Origin: Dryocola clanedunensis
GTDB lineage: Bacteria; Pseudomonadota; Gammaproteobacteria; Enterobacterales; Enterobacteriaceae
Length of the DNA: 64,000 nt
NCBI RefSeq assembly: GCF_025215155.1
Contig: NZ_JALHAM010000116.1
Reading direction: 5' to 3' (one strand)
This document shows positions 9,171 through 17,074 of this stretch, piece by piece. Position 1 is the stretch's first letter; each line of letters starts with the position of its first letter. The position numbers and the translations under genes were made by a program. The notes beneath the pieces are model-generated. The model saw only the letters and a list, made by a program, of their open reading frames with translations. It did no database searches and had not been told where the DNA came from.

Positions 9171-9866
9171 ATGTTAGAAGACTTAAAACGCCAGGTGCTG
9201 GAAGCCAATCTGGCCCTGCCGCAGCACAACCTGGTGACCCTGACCTGGGGCAACGTCAGCGCCGTTGACCGCGAGCGCGGCGTGCTGGTCATTAAGCCTT
9301 CGGGCGTTGATTACAGCTTGATGACCGCGGAAGATATGGTGGTGGTGAGCCTGGAAACGGGCGAAGTGGTGGAAGGGACGAAAAAACCCTCCTCGGACAC
9401 GCCAACTCACCGCCTGCTCTACCTGCAGTTTCCGCACATTGGCGGCATTGTTCATACCCACTCGCGCCACGCCACTATCTGGGCGCAGGCCGGGCAGTCC
9501 ATCCCCGCCACCGGCACCACCCACGCGGACTACTTCTACGGCACCATTCCCTGCACCCGCAAAATGACCGATGAAGAGATCAACGGCGATTATGAGTGGC
9601 AAACAGGCGAGGTGATTGTCAAAACCTTCGCCGAACGCGGTATCGACGCGCTTCAGATGCCGGGGGTGCTGGTGCATTCCCACGGCCCGTTTGCGTGGGG
9701 TAAAGATGCTGTTGATGCAGTGCACAATGCTATCGTGCTTGAAGAGGTCGCCTACATGGGGATCTTCTGCCGCCAGCTCACGCCTGACCTGCCTGATATG
9801 CAGCAAACCCTGCTGGACAAACACTACCTGCGCAAACACGGCGCGAAGGCCTATTACGGTCAGTAA
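9171..9866 (+). CDS. araD: L-ribulose-5-phosphate 4-epimerase
   Basis: Epimerises L-ribulose 5-phosphate to D-xylulose 5-phosphate, feeding the pentose-phosphate pathway. Class II aldolase/AraD fold: the zinc histidines are in HTHSRHA (near residues 95-101) and in VLVHSHGPFAWG (near residue 171). Length is 231 residues, identical to E. coli. ATG 9171 matches the known N-terminus MLEDLKRQVLEANLALP; earlier in-frame starts lie inside the REP element. A hairpin with a T-run follows at 9898-9923. Confidence 0.97.
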   Translation: MLEDLKRQVLEANLALPQHNLVTLTWGNVSAVDRERGVLVIKPSGVDYSLMTAEDMVVVSLETGEVVEGTKKPSSDTPTHRLLYLQFPHIGGIVHTHSRHATIWAQAGQSIPATGTTHADYFYGTIPCTRKMTDEEINGDYEWQTGEVIVKTFAERGIDALQMPGVLVHSHGPFAWGKDAVDAVHNAIVLEEVAYMGIFCRQLTPDLPDMQQTLLDKHYLRKHGAKAYYGQ

Positions 9867-9868
9867 CA

Positions 9869-9884
9869 CTGTACATAAAAGCAG
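9869..9884 (+). promoter_or_regulatory. LexA (SOS) box of polB
   Basis: CTGTACATAAAAGCAG fits the CTG-N10-CAG LexA consensus and sits 58 bases before the polB start. E. coli polB (dinA) is a known SOS gene, so LexA control is expected to be kept here. Confidence 0.8.
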
Positions 9885-9897
9885 TAATCTTCGGCGA

Positions 9898-9923
9898 AGT
9901 GGTCTATAATCAGACCACTTTTT
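9898..9923 (+). terminator. Hairpin with T-run after araBAD, overlapping the polB -10
   Basis: AGTGGTCT (9898-9905) pairs with AGACCACT (9912-9919) around a 6-base loop and is followed by TTTTT, so it can end araBAD transcription. The TATAAT at 9905-9910 lies inside the hairpin and is the best -10 for polB, so the same bases may serve both functions. Confidence 0.65.
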
Positions 9924-9941
9924 CCGTTATGAGAATGCAGC

Positions 9942-12302
9942 GTGTCGCAAGTTCGTCAGGGTTTTTTACTAACGCGTCACTGGCGAGACACCCCACGTGG
10001 TACAGAGGTGGAGTTTTGGCTGGCAACGGATGATGGCCCGGTGAAAGTGTGCCTGCCGCATCAGGAGTCCGTCGCTTTTATCCCGCAATCGCAGCAAAGC
10101 GAAGCGGCACGCATACTTGCCGCCGAAAGCAACTATCGGCTTACGCCTCTTCCTCTCAAAGACTTCCATCAACAGCCCGTCAGCGGCCTTTACTGCCGCC
10201 AGCACCGCCAGCTTATGCGCCTGGAAAAGATCCTGCGCGACGGCGGCGTAAAGGTTTATGAAGGCGATATTCGTCCCCCGGAGCGCTTCCTGATGGAGCG
10301 TTTTATTACTGCGCCCGTCTGGTTTAGCGGCGTGGAGCGCAACGGCGAAATTACCGAAGCAAAGCTCAAGCCCGCGCCTGATTATCGTCCGCCGCTGAAA
10401 TGGGTGTCTCTGGACATCGAAACTAACCGCCACGGCGAGCTGTACTGCATCGGGCTTGAAGGCTGCGGGCAGCGTATTGTCTACATGCTCGGCCCGGAAA
10501 ACGGCGACGCCAGCGGGCTGGACTTCACGCTCGAATACGTTCCCAGCCGCCCCCAGCTAATCGAAAAGCTCAACGCCTGGTTTGAGGAGCACGACCCGGA
10601 CGTGCTGATCGGCTGGAACGTGGTGCAATTCGACCTGCGCATGCTGCAAAAGCTGGCGGAACGCTACCAGGTGCCGCTGCGGCTCGGGCGTGGAAAAGCG
10701 GTTCTGGAATGGCGCGAGCACGGCTTTAAGCAGGGCGTGTTTTTCGCCCAGGCCGCAGGCAGAGTAATTATCGATGGGATCGAAGCGCTGAAGTCCGCCT
10801 TCTGGAACTTCTCGTCGTTCTCGCTGGAGGCGGTTTCACAGGAGCTGCTTGGCGAGGGAAAATCGATCGACAACCCGTGGGATCGCATGGATGAGATCAA
10901 CCGCCGCTTCGCAGAAGACAAGCCTGCCCTGGCTAAATACAACCTGAAAGATTGCGAGCTGGTCACGCGGATCTTTCATAACACCGAACTGATGCCGTTC
11001 CTGCTGGAGCGCGCCACCGTCAACGGGCTGCCGCTGGACAAGCACGGCGGCTCCGTTGCGGCCTTCGGGCACCTTTATATCCCTCGCATGCATCGCGCGG
11101 GCTACGTAGCGCCAAATCTGGGCGAAGTTCCGCCTCAGGCAAGCCCCGGTGGCTACGTGATGGATTCGCGTCCCGGCCTGTACGATTCCGTGCTGGTGCT
11201 GGATTATAAAAGCCTGTATCCGTCGATTATCCGCACTTTTCTCATCGACCCGGTTGGGCTGGTTGAGGGAATGGCGCACCCGGAGCAGGAAAGCTCTGTA
11301 GAAGGATTCCTGGGCGCGCACTTCTCACGCACGAAGCACTGCCTGCCGGAAATAGTCAGCCAGATCTGGCACGGGCGAGACGAGGCGAAACGTCACGGCA
11401 ACAAGCCGCTTTCCCAGGCGCTGAAGATCATTATGAACGCCTTTTATGGCGTGCTGGGCACCAGCGCCTGCCGCTTCTTCGATCCCCGGCTTGCCTCGTC
11501 GATCACCATGCGCGGGCATCAGATCATGCTGCAAACCCGGCAGCTCATCGAAGAGCTGGGTTTTGATGTGATCTACGGCGATACGGACTCCACCTTTGTG
11601 TGGCTTAAAAAACCTCACTCAGAGGAGGATGCGACGCGCATCGGTAAGCAGCTGGTGGAGCACGTGAATAGCTGGTGGACGCAGCATCTGCAAGAGACGC
11701 AGCAGCTGAACAGCGCGCTGGAAATTGAGTTTGAAACGCACTTCTGCCGCTTCCTGATGCCGACCATCCGCGGCACCGTTGAGGGCAGCAAAAAGCGCTA
11801 CGCGGGGATGATCCAGGAGGGAGATCAGCAGCGCATGGTGTTCAAAGGGCTGGAGACGGTGCGCACGGACTGGACGCCTCTTGCCCAGCAGTTTCAACAG
11901 GCTCTATATCTGCGTATCTTCCGCAACGAGCCCTACCAGGATTACATTCGCGAGACTATCGCCAGCCTGATGGCGGGCGAGCTGGACACCCAACTGGTTT
12001 ACAGAAAAAGACTGCGCCGTCCGCTGAGTGAATACCAAAAAAACGTGCCGCCTCACGTGCGGGCGGCCCGCCTTGCCGACGAGCACAATCAGCGCCTCGG
12101 TCGGCCGTCTCAGTACCAGAATCGCGGCACCATAAAGTACGTCATGACGCTAAGCGGCCCTGAACCTGTGGATTACCAGCAGTCGCCGCTGGACTACGAT
12201 CATTATCTCACTCGTCAGCTCCAGCCCGTGGCGGAAGGAATTTTACCCTTCCTTGAAGATGACTTTGCTACACTGATGACAGGGCAACTTGGGCTATTTT
12301 AG
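9942..12302 (+). CDS. polB: DNA polymerase II
   Basis: Family B DNA polymerase used in the SOS response for replication restart and lesion bypass; cytoplasmic. The 786 residues show the 3'-5' exonuclease Exo I motif (SLDIETN, about residues 154-160), polymerase motif A (LDYKSLYPSIIR), motif B (NAFYGVLGT) and motif C (YGDTDSTF), all intact. The start is GTG 9942, giving a product three residues longer than E. coli Pol II. A LexA box lies upstream. Confidence 0.97.
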   Translation: MSQVRQGFLLTRHWRDTPRGTEVEFWLATDDGPVKVCLPHQESVAFIPQSQQSEAARILAAESNYRLTPLPLKDFHQQPVSGLYCRQHRQLMRLEKILRDGGVKVYEGDIRPPERFLMERFITAPVWFSGVERNGEITEAKLKPAPDYRPPLKWVSLDIETNRHGELYCIGLEGCGQRIVYMLGPENGDASGLDFTLEYVPSRPQLIEKLNAWFEEHDPDVLIGWNVVQFDLRMLQKLAERYQVPLRLGRGKAVLEWREHGFKQGVFFAQAAGRVIIDGIEALKSAFWNFSSFSLEAVSQELLGEGKSIDNPWDRMDEINRRFAEDKPALAKYNLKDCELVTRIFHNTELMPFLLERATVNGLPLDKHGGSVAAFGHLYIPRMHRAGYVAPNLGEVPPQASPGGYVMDSRPGLYDSVLVLDYKSLYPSIIRTFLIDPVGLVEGMAHPEQESSVEGFLGAHFSRTKHCLPEIVSQIWHGRDEAKRHGNKPLSQALKIIMNAFYGVLGTSACRFFDPRLASSITMRGHQIMLQTRQLIEELGFDVIYGDTDSTFVWLKKPHSEEDATRIGKQLVEHVNSWWTQHLQETQQLNSALEIEFETHFCRFLMPTIRGTVEGSKKRYAGMIQEGDQQRMVFKGLETVRTDWTPLAQQFQQALYLRIFRNEPYQDYIRETIASLMAGELDTQLVYRKRLRRPLSEYQKNVPPHVRAARLADEHNQRLGRPSQYQNRGTIKYVMTLSGPEPVDYQQSPLDYDHYLTRQLQPVAEGILPFLEDDFATLMTGQLGLF

Positions 12303-12444
12303 ACGGTGACGAACGCGCCAGCTTCCAGTACCATAGCGCCCTCTTTCACTTTCCTGAATCTACTTTTTAACCTACCGCCCTTTGCGCGCGGTCGTAATGC
12401 TATTGCCTGCAAATCTTAGTAACTGAAAATAGAGCCGAAATCTT

Positions 12445-15351
12445 ATGCCTTTTACACTTGGTCAACGTTGGATCAGCGATACCGAAAGCGAACTGGGACT
12501 GGGAACCGTGGTCGCCATCGACCCCCGCATGGTCACCCTGCTTTTTCCCGCCACCGGTGAAAATCGTCTGTACGCCAGAAATGACTCGCCTATCACCCGC
12601 GTGATGTTTAATCCGGGCGATACCGTCACCAGCCATGAAGGCTGGCAACTCAAAGTTGATGAAGTTAAGGAAGAAAACGGCCTGCTTGCCTATGTTGGCA
12701 CTCGTCTGGACACCGAAGAGGCTGATACCCTGCTGCGCGAAGTGTTCCTCGACAGCAAGCTGGTCTTCAGCAAGCCGCAGGACCGTCTGTTTGCCGGTCA
12801 GATTGACCGTATGGACCGTTTTGCCCTGCGCTACCGCTCCCGCGTCTATCAGAGCGAGCAGTATCGCCAGCCGTGGAGCGGCCTGCGCGGCATGCGTACC
12901 AGCCTCATCCCCCATCAGTTGAACATCGCCCATGATGTTGGCCGCCGCCATGCACCGCGCGTCCTGCTGGCCGATGAAGTTGGCCTGGGTAAGACCATCG
13001 AAGCCGGGATGATCCTGCACCAGCAGCTGCTGGCCGGCAGCGCCGAGCGCGTGCTGATCGTGGTACCAGAAACCCTGCAACACCAGTGGCTGGTGGAGAT
13101 GCTGCGCCGCTTTAACCTGCGTTTCGCGCTGTTCGACGACGAGCGCTACGCCGAAGCCCAGCACGACAGCGATAACCCGTTCGAAACCGAACAGCTGGTT
13201 ATCTGCTCCCTTGATTTTGTCCGCCGCAGCAAACAGCGCCTTGAGCACCTGTGCGACGCCGAATGGGATCTGATGGTGGTCGATGAAGCCCACCACCTGG
13301 TGTGGAGCGAAGACGCCCCAAGCCGTGAATACCAGGCCATTGAACAGCTTGCTGAACGTGTACCTGGCGTACTGCTGCTAACCGCAACGCCGGAACAGCT
13401 GGGCATGGAAAGCCACTTCGCGCGATTGCGCCTGCTGGATCCAAGCCGTTTCCACGATTTCGAGCAGTTTGTTGAAGAGCAGCAGAACTACCGCCCGGTC
13501 GCTGACGCCGTCGCGCTTTTGCTGGCGGGTAATCCGCTGACCAACGACCAGCTGAACGCCCTGAGCGAGCTTATCGGCGAGCAAGACATAGAACCGCTTC
13601 TGCAAACAGCCAACAGTACCCGCGACGGCAGCCAGGCCGCCCGTCAGGAACTGATCTCCATGCTGATGGACCGCCACGGCACCAGCCGCGTGCTGTTCCG
13701 TAATACTCGTAACGGCGTCAAAGGCTTCCCTAAACGCGAGCTGCACACGATTCGCCTGCCGCTGCCAACGCAGTATCAGACCGCCATTAAAGTCTCCGGC
13801 ATTATGGCGGCGCGTAAGTCCGTTGAAGACCGCGCCCGCGACATGCTCTACCCGGAGCAGATTTATCAGGAGTTTGAAGGCGACACCGGCACCTGGTGGA
13901 ACTTCGACCCGCGCGTTGAGTGGCTGATGGGCTACCTGACCAGCCATCGCTCCAAAAAGGTGCTGGTGATTTGTGCCAAAGCAGCCACGGCACTTCAGCT
14001 GGAGCAGGTACTGCGCGAGCGTGAAGGCATTCGTGCCGCCGTGTTCCACGAAGGCATGTCGATTATCGAGCGTGACCGCGCCGCTGCCTGGTTTGCCGAA
14101 GAAGACACCGGCGCGCAGGTGCTGCTGTGTTCTGAAATCGGCTCCGAAGGCCGTAACTTCCAGTTCGCAAGCCAACTGGTGATGTTCGACCTGCCGTTCA
14201 ACCCGGACCTGCTCGAGCAGCGTATCGGCCGTCTGGACCGTATCGGCCAGGCGCACGATATTCAGATCCGCGTGCCGTACCTCGAAAAAACAGCGCAGTC
14301 GGTGCTGGTGAAGTGGTTCCACGAAGGGCTGGATGCGTTCGAGCACACTTGTCCTACGGGCCGCGCGATCTACGACAACGTATATACGCAGCTGATTGAG
14401 TACCTGGCGTCACCGGAGAACACCGACGGTTTCGACACTTTAATCAAACATTGCCGCGAGCAGCACGACGCGCTGAAGCTGCAGCTGGAACAAGGCCGCG
14501 ACCGCTTGCTGGAGATCCACTCCAACGGCGGCGAGAAATCCCAGGCGCTGGCGCAGGCAATTTCCGAGCAGGACAATGACACCAACCTGGTGAGCTTCGC
14601 CCTGAACCTGTTCGATATCGTGGGCATTAACCAGGACGATCGTGGCGACAATATGGTCGTGCTGACGCCTGGCGATCATATGCTGGTGCCGGACTTCCCT
14701 GGCCTACCGGAAGATGGCTGCACGATTACCTTCGAGCGTGACGTCGCCCTGTCCCGTGAAGACGCGCAGTTTGTTACCTGGGAACACCCAATCATCCGCA
14801 ACGGTCTGGATCTTATTCTCTCCGGCGATACCGGCAGCTGTGCGCTCTCCCTGCTGAAGAACAAAGCATTGCCGGTAGGCACGCTGCTGGTGGAACTGGT
14901 GTACGTCGTTGAAGCGAAAGCGCCGAAGCAGCTCCAGCTCAACCGCTTCCTGCCGCCAACGCCGGTACGCATGCTGGTGGACAAAAATGGGACGAACCTG
15001 GCAGCACAGGTAGAGTTTGAAAGCTTCAACCGCCAGCTGAGCGCGGTAAACCGTCACACCGGCAGCAAGCTGGTTAACGCCGTGCAGCCTGACGTTCACG
15101 CCATTTTGCAGCTTGCAGAAGAAAAAGTTGAGGCGGCAGCACAGGTTCTGATTAAAGCGGCACGTGAAGAGGCGGACGAGAAGCTCAGCGCTGAACTGTC
15201 CCGTCTGGAAGCGCTGAAGGCCGTTAACCCGAACATTCGTGATGACGAACTCGAAGCCATCGAAAGCAACCGCCTGCAGGTGCTGGAAAGCCTCGCGCAG
15301 GCCAACTGGCGGCTGGACGCGCTGCGTCTCATCGTGGTGACGCACCAGTAA
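12445..15351 (+). CDS. rapA: RNA polymerase-associated Swi2/Snf2 ATPase RapA
   Basis: Recycles RNA polymerase during transcription. The N-terminal Tudor-like domains (about residues 1-110) are followed by a helicase core with Walker A in LLADEVGLGKTIEAGM, the DEAH box (VVDEAHHL), motif III LLTATP, and motif VI QRIGRLDRIGQ. A C-terminal regulatory region follows. The 968 residues equal E. coli RapA. It overlaps the rluA start by one base (TAATG), so the two are translationally coupled. Confidence 0.98.
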   Translation: MPFTLGQRWISDTESELGLGTVVAIDPRMVTLLFPATGENRLYARNDSPITRVMFNPGDTVTSHEGWQLKVDEVKEENGLLAYVGTRLDTEEADTLLREVFLDSKLVFSKPQDRLFAGQIDRMDRFALRYRSRVYQSEQYRQPWSGLRGMRTSLIPHQLNIAHDVGRRHAPRVLLADEVGLGKTIEAGMILHQQLLAGSAERVLIVVPETLQHQWLVEMLRRFNLRFALFDDERYAEAQHDSDNPFETEQLVICSLDFVRRSKQRLEHLCDAEWDLMVVDEAHHLVWSEDAPSREYQAIEQLAERVPGVLLLTATPEQLGMESHFARLRLLDPSRFHDFEQFVEEQQNYRPVADAVALLLAGNPLTNDQLNALSELIGEQDIEPLLQTANSTRDGSQAARQELISMLMDRHGTSRVLFRNTRNGVKGFPKRELHTIRLPLPTQYQTAIKVSGIMAARKSVEDRARDMLYPEQIYQEFEGDTGTWWNFDPRVEWLMGYLTSHRSKKVLVICAKAATALQLEQVLREREGIRAAVFHEGMSIIERDRAAAWFAEEDTGAQVLLCSEIGSEGRNFQFASQLVMFDLPFNPDLLEQRIGRLDRIGQAHDIQIRVPYLEKTAQSVLVKWFHEGLDAFEHTCPTGRAIYDNVYTQLIEYLASPENTDGFDTLIKHCREQHDALKLQLEQGRDRLLEIHSNGGEKSQALAQAISEQDNDTNLVSFALNLFDIVGINQDDRGDNMVVLTPGDHMLVPDFPGLPEDGCTITFERDVALSREDAQFVTWEHPIIRNGLDLILSGDTGSCALSLLKNKALPVGTLLVELVYVVEAKAPKQLQLNRFLPPTPVRMLVDKNGTNLAAQVEFESFNRQLSAVNRHTGSKLVNAVQPDVHAILQLAEEKVEAAAQVLIKAAREEADEKLSAELSRLEALKAVNPNIRDDELEAIESNRLQVLESLAQANWRLDALRLIVVTHQ

Positions 15352-16010
15352 TGATTATGGAACCCTATAACCCGCCAGCCGATCCCTGGCTGGTCATCCT
15401 TTATCAGGATGAACACATCATGGTGGTCAACAAGCCTTCGGGGTTGTTGTCCGTGCCAGGACGTCTTGAAGAGCATAAAGACAGCGTGATGACGCGCATT
15501 CAGCGCGACTTCCCGCAGGCGGAATCCGTTCATCGCCTGGATATGGCCACCAGCGGCGTCATTGCGGTGGCGCTGACCAAGGCCGCCGAACGCGAGCTGA
15601 AACGCCAGTTCCGTGAACGTGAGCCGAAGAAGCAATATGTGGCGCGGGTATGGGGTCATCCACAGCCGGAAACGGGCCTGGTGGATTTACCGCTAATATG
15701 CGACTGGCCGAACCGGCCAAAGCAGATGGTGTGTCATGAAACCGGCAAGTCGGCACAGACGGAATATGAAGTGTTGGAGTACGCAGCGGATAACTCCGCC
15801 CGCGTACTGCTGAAACCGATAACCGGGCGTTCCCACCAGCTGCGAGTGCATATGCTGGCGCTGGGCCATCCGATTCTGGGTGACCGCTTCTACGCCACGC
15901 CTGAGGCGCTGGCAATGGCCCCGCGTTTGCAGCTGCATGCTGAAATGCTGACCATTACCCACCCCGCTTACGGCACGCCAATGACGTTCCGTGCTCCGGC
16001 TGATTTCTAA
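15351..16010 (+). CDS. rluA: Dual-specificity 23S rRNA (U746)/tRNA (U32) pseudouridine synthase
   Basis: Makes pseudouridine at 23S rRNA 746 and at position 32 of several tRNAs. The catalytic Asp is D64 in the HRLDMATSG motif, and the conserved substrate-binding segment KPITGRSHQLRVHM is present. Length is 219 residues, identical to E. coli. ATG 15351 overlaps the rapA stop; the second ATG at 15357 would drop two residues. The gene ends just before a repetitive hairpin element. Confidence 0.97.
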   Translation: MIMEPYNPPADPWLVILYQDEHIMVVNKPSGLLSVPGRLEEHKDSVMTRIQRDFPQAESVHRLDMATSGVIAVALTKAAERELKRQFREREPKKQYVARVWGHPQPETGLVDLPLICDWPNRPKQMVCHETGKSAQTEYEVLEYAADNSARVLLKPITGRSHQLRVHMLALGHPILGDRFYATPEALAMAPRLQLHAEMLTITHPAYGTPMTFRAPADF

Positions 16011-16012
16011 AA

Positions 16013-16066
16013 TCCCCTCACCCTGACCCTCTCCCCGAAGGGGCGAGGGAACAGGATCGAGAGATC
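16013..16066. repeat. Intergenic hairpin repeat between rluA and djlA
   Basis: CCCTCTCCCC (16027-16036) pairs with GGGGCGAGGG (16040-16049) apart from one mismatch, preceded by CCCTCACCCTGA. A second small palindrome, GGATCGAGAGATCC, is at 16053-16066. The CCCTCACCC...CTCTCCCC form recalls dispersed intergenic repeats of enterobacteria. It lies between two convergent genes and may serve as a bidirectional transcription barrier, although it lacks a T-run. Confidence 0.6.
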
Positions 16067-16082
16067 CGGGGGAGGTTCGCTG

Positions 16083-16892
16083 TTACTTAAATCCTTTCGC
16101 CGTCTTGATCAGATCGTAGGCTTTCTGGATTTCCTGCGCTTTCTGCTTCGCCATCTGCATCATCTCCGGCGGCAGGCCTTTGGCAACCAGCTTATCCGGA
16201 TGGTGTTCGCTCATCAGCTTGCGATAGGCACGTTTGATAACCGTTGGCTCATCGGTACTTTTCACACCTAATACGTTACAGGCATCTTCTAACGTCGGAC
16301 CGCGTTGCTGCTGGAAGCCCCCACCGCCCTGCTGGCTGTAACCGCCACCAAACTGCTGGCCCCCTTCCATCATCCGTAAGAACTGATCGAACTGAACGCG
16401 TGAGATCCCCAGCTCTTCGGCAATGACGTATAAAACCTCCCGTTCGTTAGGATGTAACGAACCGTCGGCAAAGGCCGCCTGGATTTGAATTTCCAGAAAC
16501 ATCCTAATCAGGTCAAAGCGGCCAAAACAGACGCTTCGCAGCTGGCGCATTTTTTCGCGCAGCGGATAACCGTTTTCTTTTCCGACACGAAATGCGTGCT
16601 GGGCCGCACTTCTTGCTTCGCCATGCAGCTGCATACGATCCATCAACAGCGACGCAATTTGAATATCGGCTTCGGTCACACGACCTTTCGATTTGGTGAG
16701 ATGCCCCATCACTTCAAAAGTGGTGCTAAAGAACAAAGACTGGCGCTGCTGCTGGTTGGAGAACCAGGCGCTACGGCGGGTGCGAGCCTTATCAATGGCA
16801 TGACCGATAAGTAAGCCAAATACCACACCCCAGAAGCCACCGCCCATAATAAGTGCTATTGCGACACCGAGAACTTTACCCCAATACTGCAT
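16083..16892 (-). CDS. djlA: Membrane-anchored DnaJ co-chaperone DjlA
   Basis: Inner-membrane co-chaperone of DnaK that influences the Rcs envelope signalling pathway. An N-terminal transmembrane segment (about residues 6-31, with a GxxxG-type pattern), a TerB-like central domain, a Gly/Gln-rich stretch (about 178-198) and a C-terminal J domain with the HPD motif (SEHHPDKL) are visible. Length is 269 residues (E. coli 271). It is divergent from lptD. Confidence 0.96.
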   Translation of the reverse strand: MQYWGKVLGVAIALIMGGGFWGVVFGLLIGHAIDKARTRRSAWFSNQQQRQSLFFSTTFEVMGHLTKSKGRVTEADIQIASLLMDRMQLHGEARSAAQHAFRVGKENGYPLREKMRQLRSVCFGRFDLIRMFLEIQIQAAFADGSLHPNEREVLYVIAEELGISRVQFDQFLRMMEGGQQFGGGYSQQGGGGFQQQRGPTLEDACNVLGVKSTDEPTVIKRAYRKLMSEHHPDKLVAKGLPPEMMQMAKQKAQEIQKAYDLIKTAKGFK

Positions 16893-17074
16893 ATACTCCC
16901 CAAATCGTCATGCTGTCGGCTAGAATTTGCTTTATCATACCCGTCATTGATAGCGCTGCCTAACAGCAGACTGTACAACGGACAGGATTAACACTAGCGC
17001 TGCGATGATGAGTAAGTTAGTCTCTGACCGTTTGCCGCGCTAAGCCATTGATGATGGAACAACGAATAAAACGT

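Noticed and set aside
12400..13296. Open frame of ~298 codons on the minus strand inside rapA
   Set aside because: Antisense shadow of the highly biased rapA frame; no ribosome site, no recognisable domain, and rapA is intact.
13378..14346. Open frame of ~322 codons on the minus strand inside rapA
   Set aside because: Mirror of rapA codon structure without homology or translation signals.
17015..17060. Possible sigma-E promoter before lptD
   Set aside because: A TCTGA word is present but no GGAACTT-type -35 at the proper distance; E. coli lptD has sigma-E control but I cannot support a site here.
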